The notes under the pieces were generated by a model that saw only the letters and a program-made list of their open reading frames with translations, was not told the origin of the DNA and did not search any database. Shown here piece after piece: positions 17,006-26,363 of a stretch of DNA of 64,000 bases; position 1 is the stretch's first letter, and each line of letters opens with the position of its first letter. This DNA is from Stygibacter sp964604155 (GTDB taxonomy: Bacteria; Cloacimonadota; Cloacimonadia; Cloacimonadales; TCS61). A program made the position numbers and the translations under genes. The DNA is taken from the NCBI GenBank assembly GCA_964604155.1, contig CAZRXY010000117.1, positions 39,794 through 103,793 on the forward strand, written 5' to 3'.

Positions 17006-17790
17006 ATTTCTATAAAATTTTTGCTCCAGACGCCGGCGTAGGCGTTATGATCGTGGATAGATTCCTGATTTACGGTTTCAATTTTGAAACTATCTATTCT
17101 ACTATCCGCTCTTAATTTCAAAGTGATATCACGCACGATATCTTCGGCAAAGTGCGGATTATTATAGGCATGTTCGGTGACAAATTTCTCATCTGATCTT
17201 TTTAGCAGAGGGAAAATCTGACAACTGGCAGAGGCTTCCACCATTTCAATTAATTCTTCCAGCCAGACAAATTCTCTGAGAGTTACCTGGATATTAACAT
17301 ATGATCTCTGATTATGAGCACCATATTCACTGATCTCTTTGGAGCAGGGGCACAATGTGGTGATAGGGACATTTACGCCAATCACCAGGGTGTAGTGATC
17401 ACTAAGCGAAGCTTGAAAATGGCAGTTATAGGCAAGCAGAGATTTACTTTTACTCACTGGAGCCGTTTTTTCCATAAAGTAGGGAAAATCAATAACAATA
17501 AAGGAAGTTTGTGATCCCAGAGATTTTCGTAATTCAATAAGAAAGCTCTCAAGATTATCGATTAGGTCTTCCTTATGGTACTTATTAAGCACTTCCAGAA
17601 ATCTGCTCATGTGAGTACCCCGTTCTTTATCCTGCAATTCCACATACATTGCTATATCTGCCACAGTCTGCTGCTGCAGATTAGCACGGTCTTCTACTAC
17701 GATCGGATAGCAGATATTACGTACACCCACACGGTCTATAGTTACTTTTCGCTCATCTCGTTGACTTTGCACGTCAATATGCTCTTTCAT
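17002..17790 (-). CDS. folE2: GTP cyclohydrolase IB (FolE2 type)
   Basis: 262 residues from the ATG at 17790. It is chosen over the GTG at 17799 because GGAG lies eight bases upstream, inside the end of apbE. FolE2 opens GTP to dihydroneopterin triphosphate, the entry step of tetrahydrofolate (or queuosine) synthesis, and uses a metal other than obligatory zinc. Family hallmarks: GVRNICYPI near residue 22, GTHMSRFLEVL, the catalytic Cys region VPITTLCPCSKEIS, and NPHFAEDIVRD near the C-terminus. It sits in a tightly packed operon with unrelated functions. No zur-type operator is visible. Confidence 0.93.
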   Translation of the reverse strand: MKEHIDVQSQRDERKVTIDRVGVRNICYPIVVEDRANLQQQTVADIAMYVELQDKERGTHMSRFLEVLNKYHKEDLIDNLESFLIELRKSLGSQTSFIVIDFPYFMEKTAPVSKSKSLLAYNCHFQASLSDHYTLVIGVNVPITTLCPCSKEISEYGAHNQRSYVNIQVTLREFVWLEELIEMVEASASCQIFPLLKRSDEKFVTEHAYNNPHFAEDIVRDITLKLRADSRIDSFKIETVNQESIHDHNAYAGVWSKNFIEI

Positions 17791-17795
17791 TTTTC

Positions 17796-18791
17796 TCACT
17801 CCAGATAGTTTTTGGCATTACTGCTAAGGGTTCGCGTTAGATTATCCTGCTGATCATAGTGATATATAATAAGAGCAGCATCGAAAAAAGAATCAGCCAG
17901 TTTTACTGCCGCACTCACGGGCATCAGAAAAGCCGCTGTAGATAAGGCATCTGCAGTCTGAGCATCATCTGCTATAGCGGTAACGGACACGCAATTACGG
18001 GCTGGATATCCGGTATTGGCATCGATAATGTGATGATATCTGATACCATCAAGTTCAAAATATCTTTCGTAGTCCCCAGAGGTAACTACTGCTTTATCCG
18101 TTACTCTGAGCCGGTCTATAATTTCACCACGGGTTCTGCGAGGATGCTGGATACCTATCAAGATTTCACCCATGCCATAAGTTCTAATATCACCCCCCGC
18201 ATTCACAAGAATTTTATCTACTCCGCAGTGAATGAGCCTTTTGATTATTCTGTCAATCACATAACCTTTGGCAATGCTGCCGAGATTGATCTTGCAGCCT
18301 GCAGGTTTGGATAATATATTGCTATCATATATGATATTTTCGAATCCTACAAAATTAAGGGCGGCGGCAATATCATCATCCTGGGGTACCACCTCAGATG
18401 AAATATCCCAGATATCGGTGAGGGCACCAATACTAAGATCATAGCTGCCGGAGCTTTCGCGGTAAAAATAATCTCCAGCTTTCAGTAATTCATAAAATTC
18501 CGGCTCTATATTGATCTTCTGATCTGAGGCAGCATTAATCCTGCTAAGCATACTGTCAATTTTATAGTAAGAAAATTTTTGCTCATAGGCAAAGGCTTCA
18601 GTAATCACACTATCAAGAATAGTCGATAAATCCGAATGTTTGCCGGAAATCTCGATCTGAAATACAGTATCCATGAGAAATTCATCAATTGCTGCAGTAT
18701 GAAGCCTCACGCTTTGGTTCCACACCCCTATTCCAATAAGGATAAGGATAAACAGAACCTGTAAAATATAACTTTTCTTTTTTATACTCAT
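17796..18791 (-). CDS. apbE: FAD:protein FMN transferase (ApbE)
   Basis: 331 residues from the ATG at 18791. The frame opens 12 codons earlier with TTG, but MSIKKKSYILQVLFILILIGIGV is the natural signal/anchor segment. ApbE attaches FMN to Thr in exported flavoproteins such as Rnf or Nqr subunits. Motifs: the MDTVFQIEI strand, INLGSIAKGYVID (FAD/Mg site), LVNAGGDIRTYG, HHIIDANTGYPA (metal-binding Asp) and AQTADALSTAAFLM. All are canonical. The stop overlaps the folE2 region. No Rnf genes are present in this window. Confidence 0.93.
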   Translation of the reverse strand: MSIKKKSYILQVLFILILIGIGVWNQSVRLHTAAIDEFLMDTVFQIEISGKHSDLSTILDSVITEAFAYEQKFSYYKIDSMLSRINAASDQKINIEPEFYELLKAGDYFYRESSGSYDLSIGALTDIWDISSEVVPQDDDIAAALNFVGFENIIYDSNILSKPAGCKINLGSIAKGYVIDRIIKRLIHCGVDKILVNAGGDIRTYGMGEILIGIQHPRRTRGEIIDRLRVTDKAVVTSGDYERYFELDGIRYHHIIDANTGYPARNCVSVTAIADDAQTADALSTAAFLMPVSAAVKLADSFFDAALIIYHYDQQDNLTRTLSSNAKNYLE

Positions 18792-18829
18792 AATAAACAA
18801 AATTTTCGGGTACAGATTATTTGTCAATT

Positions 18830-19582
18830 TTACAGCAAATAACCTTTGAGACTTTTCAAGTGAAAGTGATTATTGAAATGAAGATTGAGATGCTTTAGTA
18901 ATGTCATAGTGATATTTCTGGCAGCCGAATCGGATATTTCCAGTGAATCCAAATATTTCCCAATAGAGGGAAGAATCTTCAGCAGTTTCTGCTCTTCGGT
19001 AGTAAAGCTTGCAGAAATCTGTTGCAGACCTGAGGTGCAATTTTGGCACAAAAAGCCCTGCAGGTCGGCATAATAAGACTCTATAATATCAAGTGCTCCG
19101 CCACAGGCTATGCAATGGGTGAAACTGGGTGAAATGCCATTGAGGGCAAAAAGCCTGATCAATAATCTCCAGAACAGGGCCAGGGAGTTCTTTTTTATAT
19201 GCTGGGTGTAATTGAGAAAATTTTTTATTAGATCATAGAATAGATGAGCTTCATTTTTCTGTATCTCATGCTGAATAAATAATTCACAGCCAGCCTGGAG
19301 CACTTGAGTAGTTTGTAATTTATCACTGGCATAGGTCTGTATTAGTTCGGCAGTTTTCAGGATATGCCACTCTGAATTTTTTTTATTATGTAGAGAAAAT
19401 TCCAGCTCAGCCATATTTTGCAATAAACCATAATTTGGACTGTCTGGCTTTCTTATACCTTTGGCAAGCAGTTTAATTTTACCCACTTCGGGAGTGATAA
19501 TCTCGCAGATCAGGCTGGTTTCTCGAAAATATACTTTTTGCAGTACGATACCTTGATATACTTTATCAGCCAGGTAGCGCAT
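18830..19582 (-). CDS. recO: DNA repair protein RecO
   Basis: 250 residues. It mediates loading of RecA onto SSB-coated DNA together with RecR/RecF. An N-terminal OB fold begins GIVLQKVYFRETSLICEIITPEVGKIKLLAKGIRK-like (~12-45). A helical domain and a C-terminal zinc site follow (CIACGG then FLCQNC, about 150-180). The start overlaps the 3' end of the upstream ABC permease gene by 17 bases, consistent with operon coupling. Confidence 0.9.
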   Translation of the reverse strand: MRYLADKVYQGIVLQKVYFRETSLICEIITPEVGKIKLLAKGIRKPDSPNYGLLQNMAELEFSLHNKKNSEWHILKTAELIQTYASDKLQTTQVLQAGCELFIQHEIQKNEAHLFYDLIKNFLNYTQHIKKNSLALFWRLLIRLFALNGISPSFTHCIACGGALDIIESYYADLQGFLCQNCTSGLQQISASFTTEEQKLLKILPSIGKYLDSLEISDSAARNITMTLLKHLNLHFNNHFHLKSLKGYLL

Positions 19583-21608
19583 CGGAATCTTTATCCTCTT
19601 TATTATATCCGTGGATAGCCAGGGCGATACAATAGAGAATTGCCATAGATAAAATCAAGAGCCAGGCAGGTACCATATCAGTGATCAGTATGTTTTTGAT
19701 CAAAGGGATATTTTCACCCCATTGAGAGATAAGCACTGTCGATGAATTATGAAGAGCATGAGCGATCATAGGCACAAATATACTTTTGGTTTTCAGCAAT
19801 AGGTAACCCAGCCAGATACCCATCAGGGTAGTGGGCAGCAGTCGGAAGAAATCAAGATGAAAAATTCCGAATAGAAGACCTGAGATTAAAACTGCTTTCC
19901 AGATGCCAGATTTTTCGAAGGCTCTTATCAGATAGCCGCGGAATAGCATTTCCTCGCATATGCCTGGTAGTATGCCAATGATAAGTAGAAGGAGTGGCAG
20001 AGGTAAATCATTAAGTACCATCAATTTCTGCATACCCTCAAGGTAGTTTTCCGGAAGCGGATAGAGGAAATTTACCAATTGCATGGAAGAAATGGTGATG
20101 ATTAATGCCGGGAAGGCTGCAAATATTGCCAATATGAAATTGAGTAAAGGCGTTTTTACGATTCTGGCTGCGTCTTTTATACTGGTTTTTGAGATGCGGT
20201 AGAGAATAATCACAGGAAGCAGCACGAGCAGTATCTCTGTTTTAATCAGCCCTGCCACCAGATCTTTTGACTGCCAGGAAGAACCCAGATAATAGAAAAG
20301 CAAAAGAATGAGAAGGAAGATGGCAAAAGCGAAACCGGGAGAAAAAATATTCTTCTTTCCAGAACCCCAGAATTTAAGACTTTTTCCCTCTTCAGTCCTG
20401 AAAAGCACACTTTCCTTTTTAAATAGATTTATGCTCGCCCATAAACCCGCAACAGCTATCAGCAGGGTAGATGATATCACTACCAGAAAATGTCCGGTGT
20501 GGAAATTGCCTATGAGAATTTCCTTCAGGAGCAAAGAGAAGTTAATGATGGGAATAAGAGCATATCCGTAATTAAGCTCAAATCCAGGGAATACGCTGAT
20601 CATGGAAAACATCATACCGATTATCAATAGGGGCGTTTGATAGGAGGAGCATTCTTTCACATTACGTGAATAAGTAGATAAAGAGAGCTGGATGGAGGCA
20701 AATAAAATGGCAAGGGGTACCATGGCAAAAAAGATAAGCAGAAAGCTGATAACTGGTAATTGAACCTGACTCATATCCACTTCTGCCATACCAAGTATAT
20801 GCCGGGTGGATATATACATACTCAAGAGATTCATAAATACTGTGATAAAAGAGAAAGTGATAATAGTAAGAAATTTACCGCCAACCAGTTCCAGCCTGCT
20901 GGCAGCACTCACAAGTATGGTCTCCAGAGTACCTCTTTCCTTTTCTCCTGCCACCAGGTCAGAAGCCACTACTGCGCCACTGGAAATTGTGAGTACAATC
21001 AGCATATACGCCAGGAATTTTCCCAGAAGCGCACCCAGTATCTGTTGAGGTGGTGCCACATTGCTGCTTTGCACTTCCAGAGCAGAAAGAATATCTGATG
21101 AAATATTTATATCATCTAATCTTCCGCTCACAATTTCCCAATTTGTATCGTCTATTATAGCTCGTAAGTCATAAAATGTCTTCTGGCTTTTTTCATCTGT
21201 ATTATTGTAATAGGCAGTAATAATCAATTTGTCGTAATTACTTGCCATTGTATCTCGTATTGTGAGAAATGCCTGAACGTCATTATTTTCCAGCAGCACT
21301 TTGTAATGCTTATTCCAGCCATTCAGGATATCGGTCTGCACCTTAAGAATTTCGTTTTCTTTAATAGCTTTGATCAAAATACCAGATTCTTTATTTTTTA
21401 CCTGATCGTACACAAAGACAATCTTCGCTGCTTCCTCAATCTTACTCTCCTGCCTGGAAGCAATGGTCGCGACAAAAATACTGATAAAGGGATAAAGTAT
21501 GATAGGTAAAATGATGGAAGTAATAATCGTCCGCCTGTCTCGAAACAGGTCAAGCATCTCTTTTCTGAAAATTATCAGGATTTTAGCCCAGCTCATTTTC
21601 TGCTTCAC
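19566..21608 (-). CDS. ABC-2 transporter permease fused to CPBP intramembrane protease
   Basis: 680 residues. Residues 1-~400 are a NatB/ABC-2-type permease: an N-terminal TM helix, a large extracytoplasmic loop and a TM bundle containing VVASDLVAGEKERGTLETIL, the conserved ABC-2 amphipathic motif. Residues ~490-670 are a CPBP (CAAX/Abi) membrane protease with its three motifs: CEEMLFRGYL (catalytic Glu pair and Arg), FGIFHLDFFR (His) and IAHALHNSS (second His). The fusion is known in several phyla. Substrate is unknown; an exported peptide or sodium, as in NatAB, are options. It pairs with the ATPase gene immediately upstream (26-base overlap). Confidence 0.92.
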   Translation of the reverse strand: MKQKMSWAKILIIFRKEMLDLFRDRRTIITSIILPIILYPFISIFVATIASRQESKIEEAAKIVFVYDQVKNKESGILIKAIKENEILKVQTDILNGWNKHYKVLLENNDVQAFLTIRDTMASNYDKLIITAYYNNTDEKSQKTFYDLRAIIDDTNWEIVSGRLDDINISSDILSALEVQSSNVAPPQQILGALLGKFLAYMLIVLTISSGAVVASDLVAGEKERGTLETILVSAASRLELVGGKFLTIITFSFITVFMNLLSMYISTRHILGMAEVDMSQVQLPVISFLLIFFAMVPLAILFASIQLSLSTYSRNVKECSSYQTPLLIIGMMFSMISVFPGFELNYGYALIPIINFSLLLKEILIGNFHTGHFLVVISSTLLIAVAGLWASINLFKKESVLFRTEEGKSLKFWGSGKKNIFSPGFAFAIFLLILLLFYYLGSSWQSKDLVAGLIKTEILLVLLPVIILYRISKTSIKDAARIVKTPLLNFILAIFAAFPALIITISSMQLVNFLYPLPENYLEGMQKLMVLNDLPLPLLLLIIGILPGICEEMLFRGYLIRAFEKSGIWKAVLISGLLFGIFHLDFFRLLPTTLMGIWLGYLLLKTKSIFVPMIAHALHNSSTVLISQWGENIPLIKNILITDMVPAWLLILSMAILYCIALAIHGYNKEDKDSDALPG

Positions 21609-22353
21609 TTAGACAATTTGCGGAATTTTTTACGTAATGAATAAAAATATCATCAAGATCATAAAGTCCTGTCTCTTTCTTCATCTCTTCCCACGATCCT
21701 TCTCTTAGCAATCTACCTTCATGGATCATCACTATTCTATCTGCAATCCTTTCCGCTTCTCGCATAATGTGAGTGGAAAATAGGACGCATTTACCGGTAC
21801 TGCGGCAGGAATGGATAAAATTAATAATATTTTTAGCAGTGAGGATATCTAATCCTGCAGTAGCTTCATCAAGGATCATTACCGGCGGATCATGAATGAT
21901 AGAGCGGGATATAGAAACCTTCTGTCTCATCCCTGTAGATAAGCTATCTATTCTTTTATCAATAAATTGCGACATATCAAGCATGGATACCATCATTTTT
22001 ATCCTCTCATTGATCATAGATCGGGGCATATCATATAATCTGCCGAAATAGGTGATAAGTTCTCTTGCAGTGAGTCTGCGATATAATCCCGTATCTCCTG
22101 AAAGGAAGCCCAATCTGCTTCTAATCTCCTGAGGTTTATCAAGCAGATTATAACCGCAGATTGTTGCACTTCCAGAAGTGGGACTAAGAACTGTGGACAG
22201 CATTCTCATAACAGTAGTTTTTCCAGCACCATTCACACCCAGCAGAACAACTATCTCGCCGGCATCTGCTCTAAATGATAAGTCATCGACTGCGATTAAA
22301 TTTTTATCGTTATGCTGGATAAATTCTTTGCAAAGTTTATCTACAATGATCAA
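21583..22353 (-). CDS. ABC transporter ATP-binding protein (NatA-like)
   Basis: 256 residues with a full nucleotide-binding domain: Walker A GVNGAGKTTVMR (~39-50), Q-loop region, signature LSTGMRQKVSISRS, Walker B VMILDEATAGLD, and the switch His in FSTHIM. It belongs to the NatA/CcmA-type exporters that partner with ABC-2 permeases. The stop overlaps the start of the permease-CPBP fusion by 26 bases, making the two an obligate pair. Confidence 0.93.
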   Translation of the reverse strand: MIIVDKLCKEFIQHNDKNLIAVDDLSFRADAGEIVVLLGVNGAGKTTVMRMLSTVLSPTSGSATICGYNLLDKPQEIRSRLGFLSGDTGLYRRLTARELITYFGRLYDMPRSMINERIKMMVSMLDMSQFIDKRIDSLSTGMRQKVSISRSIIHDPPVMILDEATAGLDILTAKNIINFIHSCRSTGKCVLFSTHIMREAERIADRIVMIHEGRLLREGSWEEMKKETGLYDLDDIFIHYVKNSANCLSEAENELG

Positions 22354-22364
22354 TCAATAGCCCC

Positions 22365-23633
22365 TTAATCGTTAAAGTATATTGCAGTGATAGGATTTAT
22401 TTTACTTGCCTTATAAGCTGGATATGATCCGCTGATGATTCCTATCATAATGGAAAAACCAAAACCTAGTACTAAGCCCTGCCAAGGCAATTCGAAAGAT
22501 TGTTTCAGCATTGAAGATATAATCATGATCACCAGTTTGGAAAATAGAGTACCCAAAGATGCGGCGATAAGTGCTAGAATGATAGATTCCGAAAGAAACA
22601 ATAAAAAAATATCGGATTCTTTGGCTCCTATACTTTTGCGGATACCAATTTCCTTCATTCTTTCGCTGATCGAGATTAGTAACGTGCTAAATAAGCCGAT
22701 CCCGCCCACGATGAGAGATATTGAGGCTATAGTAGATAAGGTGAGATTAAGTTTTTTCATCAGGTCTTTTAATTCGTCTGTGATCTTAAACATGAAGGCA
22801 CCCACATCATTGAACTGAAAATCATGCGACATACTATGCTGACGCAGCATATTCTGCCGGATATGTGTTTTCATAACAGGAAAATCTTCATCACTATGAG
22901 ATTGAAAATATATATAGTCAATTGCCTGATCATTAGATAGATATCTGGCGGCAGTTGATAAGGGGATATATACTGCCTCAAGATCACGAGTTCGTTCCCA
23001 GCGATTAAAATCCATGCCCATCGAGTTCAATTTATCTTCACTTAATATTCCAATAACTTTCAGACGAAGATTACCAATTTTTACAAATTCTCCAAGTCCT
23101 CCATTGGGGAAGTGATTTCTGGCAAATCCGCTTCCCAGTATGCAAACTTTAAAGGCCTCGCTATCTTCCAGTCTATTAAAATATCTGCCCTCTGCCAGGT
23201 CATAAGTTTTTGAATAGAAAAAATCATTATTTGTGGCATTAAGGCGGAGCCACTCCATCTTATTATCTTTCACTACGCGTTCCCAGCGCTGGATCATACC
23301 GTATGTATAACGAGTAGCCACTTCGCGAGAAAGAGCTTCATAATCTCCAAAAGAAAGAGGCTGCCTCGATCTGTTTATATACATGAATCTGCGGTGACGG
23401 CTCGAAATTGTGGAAGTGCTGTTACTCGCTTCAGTAGGATAAAGTATCAAAGAATTATTCCAGCCAAGTTGTTCCATATTTTTCATCACGAGGCTTTTTA
23501 TGCCATTAACAGCGGAAAACATCGTGATCACGGCAAAAACACCTATCACAATACCTAAAAGAGTAAGAGCAGAACGTAACTTATGCTGAAAAATGTTCTG
23601 CAGACTGCTGGAAACATTTTCCCTGAGGTGCAT
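22365..23633 (-). CDS. MacB-like ABC transporter permease (FtsX/DUF214 family)
   Basis: 422 residues in MacB architecture: an N-terminal TM helix (SALTLLGIVIGVFAVITMFS), a ~230-residue periplasmic domain with the conserved start, and three C-terminal TM helices containing ERMKEIGIRKSIGAKESDI, the FtsX cytoplasmic motif. The start codon shares one base with the topA stop (TAATG). No MacB-type ATPase is adjacent. The ATPase at 21583-22353 is NatA-type and belongs with the fusion permease, so this protein's ATPase is probably encoded elsewhere, unless one NBD serves both. Confidence 0.88.
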   Translation of the reverse strand: MHLRENVSSSLQNIFQHKLRSALTLLGIVIGVFAVITMFSAVNGIKSLVMKNMEQLGWNNSLILYPTEASNSTSTISSRHRRFMYINRSRQPLSFGDYEALSREVATRYTYGMIQRWERVVKDNKMEWLRLNATNNDFFYSKTYDLAEGRYFNRLEDSEAFKVCILGSGFARNHFPNGGLGEFVKIGNLRLKVIGILSEDKLNSMGMDFNRWERTRDLEAVYIPLSTAARYLSNDQAIDYIYFQSHSDEDFPVMKTHIRQNMLRQHSMSHDFQFNDVGAFMFKITDELKDLMKKLNLTLSTIASISLIVGGIGLFSTLLISISERMKEIGIRKSIGAKESDIFLLFLSESIILALIAASLGTLFSKLVIMIISSMLKQSFELPWQGLVLGFGFSIMIGIISGSYPAYKASKINPITAIYFND

Positions 23634-25927
23634 TATCTTTTGCCCTTCCTTTTGGGCTTATCCACTTTAGCATTCATTATATCGCGGCAATCTGCCAGAG
23701 TGAGTTTTTCCGGTTGATATTCAGCGGGAATTTTATAATTCTTTTTGCCGCATGAAATATAAGGACCATACTTACCGTTAAGCACTTTGAGCTTTTCGTC
23801 TTCAGAAAATTCTTTTATGATGCGGTTCTTTTTTTCCACATTCTGCTTCCGGATGAGATTAATTGCCTCGGTTATATCAATATCATCGATCTTTACGCCT
23901 TTTCCTAGCGAGTAATTATTCTTTCCGCATTTGACGTAGGGTCCATATCTACCGGTAGCAAGAAAAACGTCATCACCCTCATATTCACCCAGTTTACGGG
24001 GATATTCAAAAAGCTTTAAAGCTTCTGCGAGTTCTATCTTCTCGAGGCTCATATTTTTTGGCAAACTTGCAAAAAGAGGTTTTGTTTCTTCCTCTATCTC
24101 GCCAATCTGGATCATGGGACCATACCTGCCAAGCCTGGCAAAAACCTTACGCCCCGTTTCCGGATCGATACCCAGGTAACGGCTGCCTGTAAATTTTGGA
24201 GTCTCTTTACCAGTCTCTTCCACCTTTTCATGGAATGGAAAATAAAATTTCTGGATCATCTTTCGCCAATCTAATTGCCCTACGGCAATTTTATCAAATT
24301 CTTCTACTACTATCGCAGTGAAATTGTAATCCATGATCTCTTCGAAATATTTCATCAGAAAATCATTAACGATAATGCCAATATCGGTAGGAAAAAGTTT
24401 TCCTTTCTGCTGACCATATTTTTCTGATTTTTCTTTTTCTGTTATCTTGTCTCCGGTAAGCTCGATAACACTTATCATTCTCACAAGTGCCGGTTTATTT
24501 AATTTCTCCACGTATTTACGCTTCTGGATAGTAGATATTATGGGAGCATATGTGGAAGGTCTTCCAATGCCAAGCTCTTCCAGCTTGCGAACCAGCATTG
24601 CCTCGTTATAACGGGCAGGAGGCTGATTGTATCTCTGAGTAGCTGTCATCGTATTGAGTTCTAAAAATTCTCCTTCGTGAAGCGGTGGGATCACCTGTAT
24701 GGATTCCTTACCTGTGCTGTTATCATCATAAGCCATCAGGTAACCGGCAAAAGTGATCACCTCAGCACGAGCAATGAGATTCTCTTTGCGGCTGGAGATA
24801 TCAATTGTCACCGTGGTTCTTTCCAGAATTGCATCACTCATCTGACTCGCCAGAGTCCTTTTGTGAATCAGCGAATAAAGCTTCTGCTGATCGGTATTGC
24901 CTTCGATCTGCCGAGAATTCATGTAGGTAGGACGAATAGCCTCGTGGGCTTCCTGTGCCCCTTTCGATTGTGTGCTGAACTTTCTCCGCTTATAATACTT
25001 TTCACCATATTCTGAGATTATTTCTTTTTTAATGTCATTAAGTGCATAATCACTTAAGACCACGGAGTCTGTACGCATATAAGTAATCAAGCCATTTTCA
25101 TATAGTTGCTGTGCCACAAGCATGGTTTTGGATACAGAAAAACCGAGTCTTCTACTGGCTTCCTGTTGCAGAGTGGATGTGGTAAATGCCGGTGAAGGTG
25201 ATTTCCGGGCTGGTTTCTTTTCAATTTTTTCAACTTTATACTGTGCACCCACGCAATCCTGCAAAAATGCCCGTGCCTCTCCCTGATGAGCGATATTATC
25301 GGTTCCTTCAGCTTTTAACACACTTTCCTTAACCTGGAATTCTGCCGTAATTTTGAAATAATCTTGTTCGACAAAGTTCTTGATCTCGTTTTCACGGTCT
25401 ACAATCAAACGCGTCGCCACAGATTGAACTCTGCCGGCACTGAGCTTTGGCATCACCTTGCGCCAGAGCAGTGGCGAAAGCTCAAATCCAACCAGCCTGT
25501 CCAGTATCCTTCGAGCCTGCTGCGCATCAACCAGATTCTGGTCTATACGCCTCGGTGTCTTTATGGCTTCCTGAATAGCCGATTTAGTGATTTCATGAAA
25601 CACTATCCGGCTGGTTTTGGCTTCGTCAAGGTCTAATGCCTGCAAAAGATGCCAGGATATTGCCTCTCCTTCGCGGTCTTCGTCTGTTGCCAGCCAAACT
25701 CTTTCTGCTGATTCAGCCGCCTCTCGCAATTCCTTCACCAGTTTCCGCTTATCACTGCTTGTCACATATTCCGGTTCAAAATTTCGGGCGACATCCACGC
25801 CAAGCTTCTTCGATGGCAAATCCCTGATATGACCCATAGATGCCGAAATTTTATAATCACTGCCTAAAAATTTGGAAATCGTCTTCGCTTTCGCGGGGGA
25901 TTCTACTATTACAAGATTTTTAATCAT
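23633..25927 (-). CDS. topA: DNA topoisomerase I (type IA)
   Basis: 764 residues. It relaxes negative supercoils by transient single-strand cleavage. The TOPRIM domain begins LVIVESPAKAKTISKFLG (~5-22) with the acidic DEDREGEAI motif. The catalytic Tyr is in ENGLITYMRTDSVVLSD (~285-300). The C-terminal region carries two to three topoisomerase-C repeats (GRYGPYVKCGKNNYSLG, GKYGPYISCGKKNYKIP), and the usual C4 zinc fingers of the enterobacterial enzyme are missing. Directly downstream of the Smg-like gene with 2-base spacing. Confidence 0.96.
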   Translation of the reverse strand: MIKNLVIVESPAKAKTISKFLGSDYKISASMGHIRDLPSKKLGVDVARNFEPEYVTSSDKRKLVKELREAAESAERVWLATDEDREGEAISWHLLQALDLDEAKTSRIVFHEITKSAIQEAIKTPRRIDQNLVDAQQARRILDRLVGFELSPLLWRKVMPKLSAGRVQSVATRLIVDRENEIKNFVEQDYFKITAEFQVKESVLKAEGTDNIAHQGEARAFLQDCVGAQYKVEKIEKKPARKSPSPAFTTSTLQQEASRRLGFSVSKTMLVAQQLYENGLITYMRTDSVVLSDYALNDIKKEIISEYGEKYYKRRKFSTQSKGAQEAHEAIRPTYMNSRQIEGNTDQQKLYSLIHKRTLASQMSDAILERTTVTIDISSRKENLIARAEVITFAGYLMAYDDNSTGKESIQVIPPLHEGEFLELNTMTATQRYNQPPARYNEAMLVRKLEELGIGRPSTYAPIISTIQKRKYVEKLNKPALVRMISVIELTGDKITEKEKSEKYGQQKGKLFPTDIGIIVNDFLMKYFEEIMDYNFTAIVVEEFDKIAVGQLDWRKMIQKFYFPFHEKVEETGKETPKFTGSRYLGIDPETGRKVFARLGRYGPMIQIGEIEEETKPLFASLPKNMSLEKIELAEALKLFEYPRKLGEYEGDDVFLATGRYGPYVKCGKNNYSLGKGVKIDDIDITEAINLIRKQNVEKKNRIIKEFSEDEKLKVLNGKYGPYISCGKKNYKIPAEYQPEKLTLADCRDIMNAKVDKPKRKGKR

Positions 25928-25929
25928 AG

Positions 25930-26355
25930 TTAATGAACCTCATCATCAAATTCTATTTCGTATTCATGCATAAAGAATAATTCTATCATCTCCTTGACAG
26001 ACGCATCCTTTGCCTCAATAAATATTACAAAATTTAATACACTATCAACCTTTTTCTTATTCATTTTACGATTTGTGAAATATACTATCTGCATACATAC
26101 TGCAATCACATGCTCAAATACATCCCGATTTATTGCACCGGATTGTAACATGCTCAATAAATAAATTATTGCATCTTTTGTGAAATTCTCACGCTCCTCA
26201 TTATTCAGGATACGCATATAAGAGGTGTTATCCTCATGCAGAATCCTCAGCAAATCCTCCGCATCATCTTCTGAAAATCCAATCTTTAAAAGACGTGATT
26301 TATTGAGCTTCTCACTAAATAACTGCTCTACTTTATCACCGATACTTTTCTTCAT
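25930..26355 (-). CDS. Smg-like DUF494 family protein
   Basis: 141 residues, mainly helical and without catalytic motifs. By eye it follows the pattern of E. coli Smg (DUF494): FSEDDAEDLLRIL, then MRILNNEERENFTKDA, an internal FLE/SML helix and an acidic C-terminus. Position supports this, because smg lies near topA homologues in other bacteria and here it is immediately upstream of topA. Function of the family is unknown. Other small helical families cannot be excluded. Confidence 0.6.
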   Translation of the reverse strand: MKKSIGDKVEQLFSEKLNKSRLLKIGFSEDDAEDLLRILHEDNTSYMRILNNEERENFTKDAIIYLLSMLQSGAINRDVFEHVIAVCMQIVYFTNRKMNKKKVDSVLNFVIFIEAKDASVKEMIELFFMHEYEIEFDDEVH

Positions 26356-26363
26356 CTAACCCC

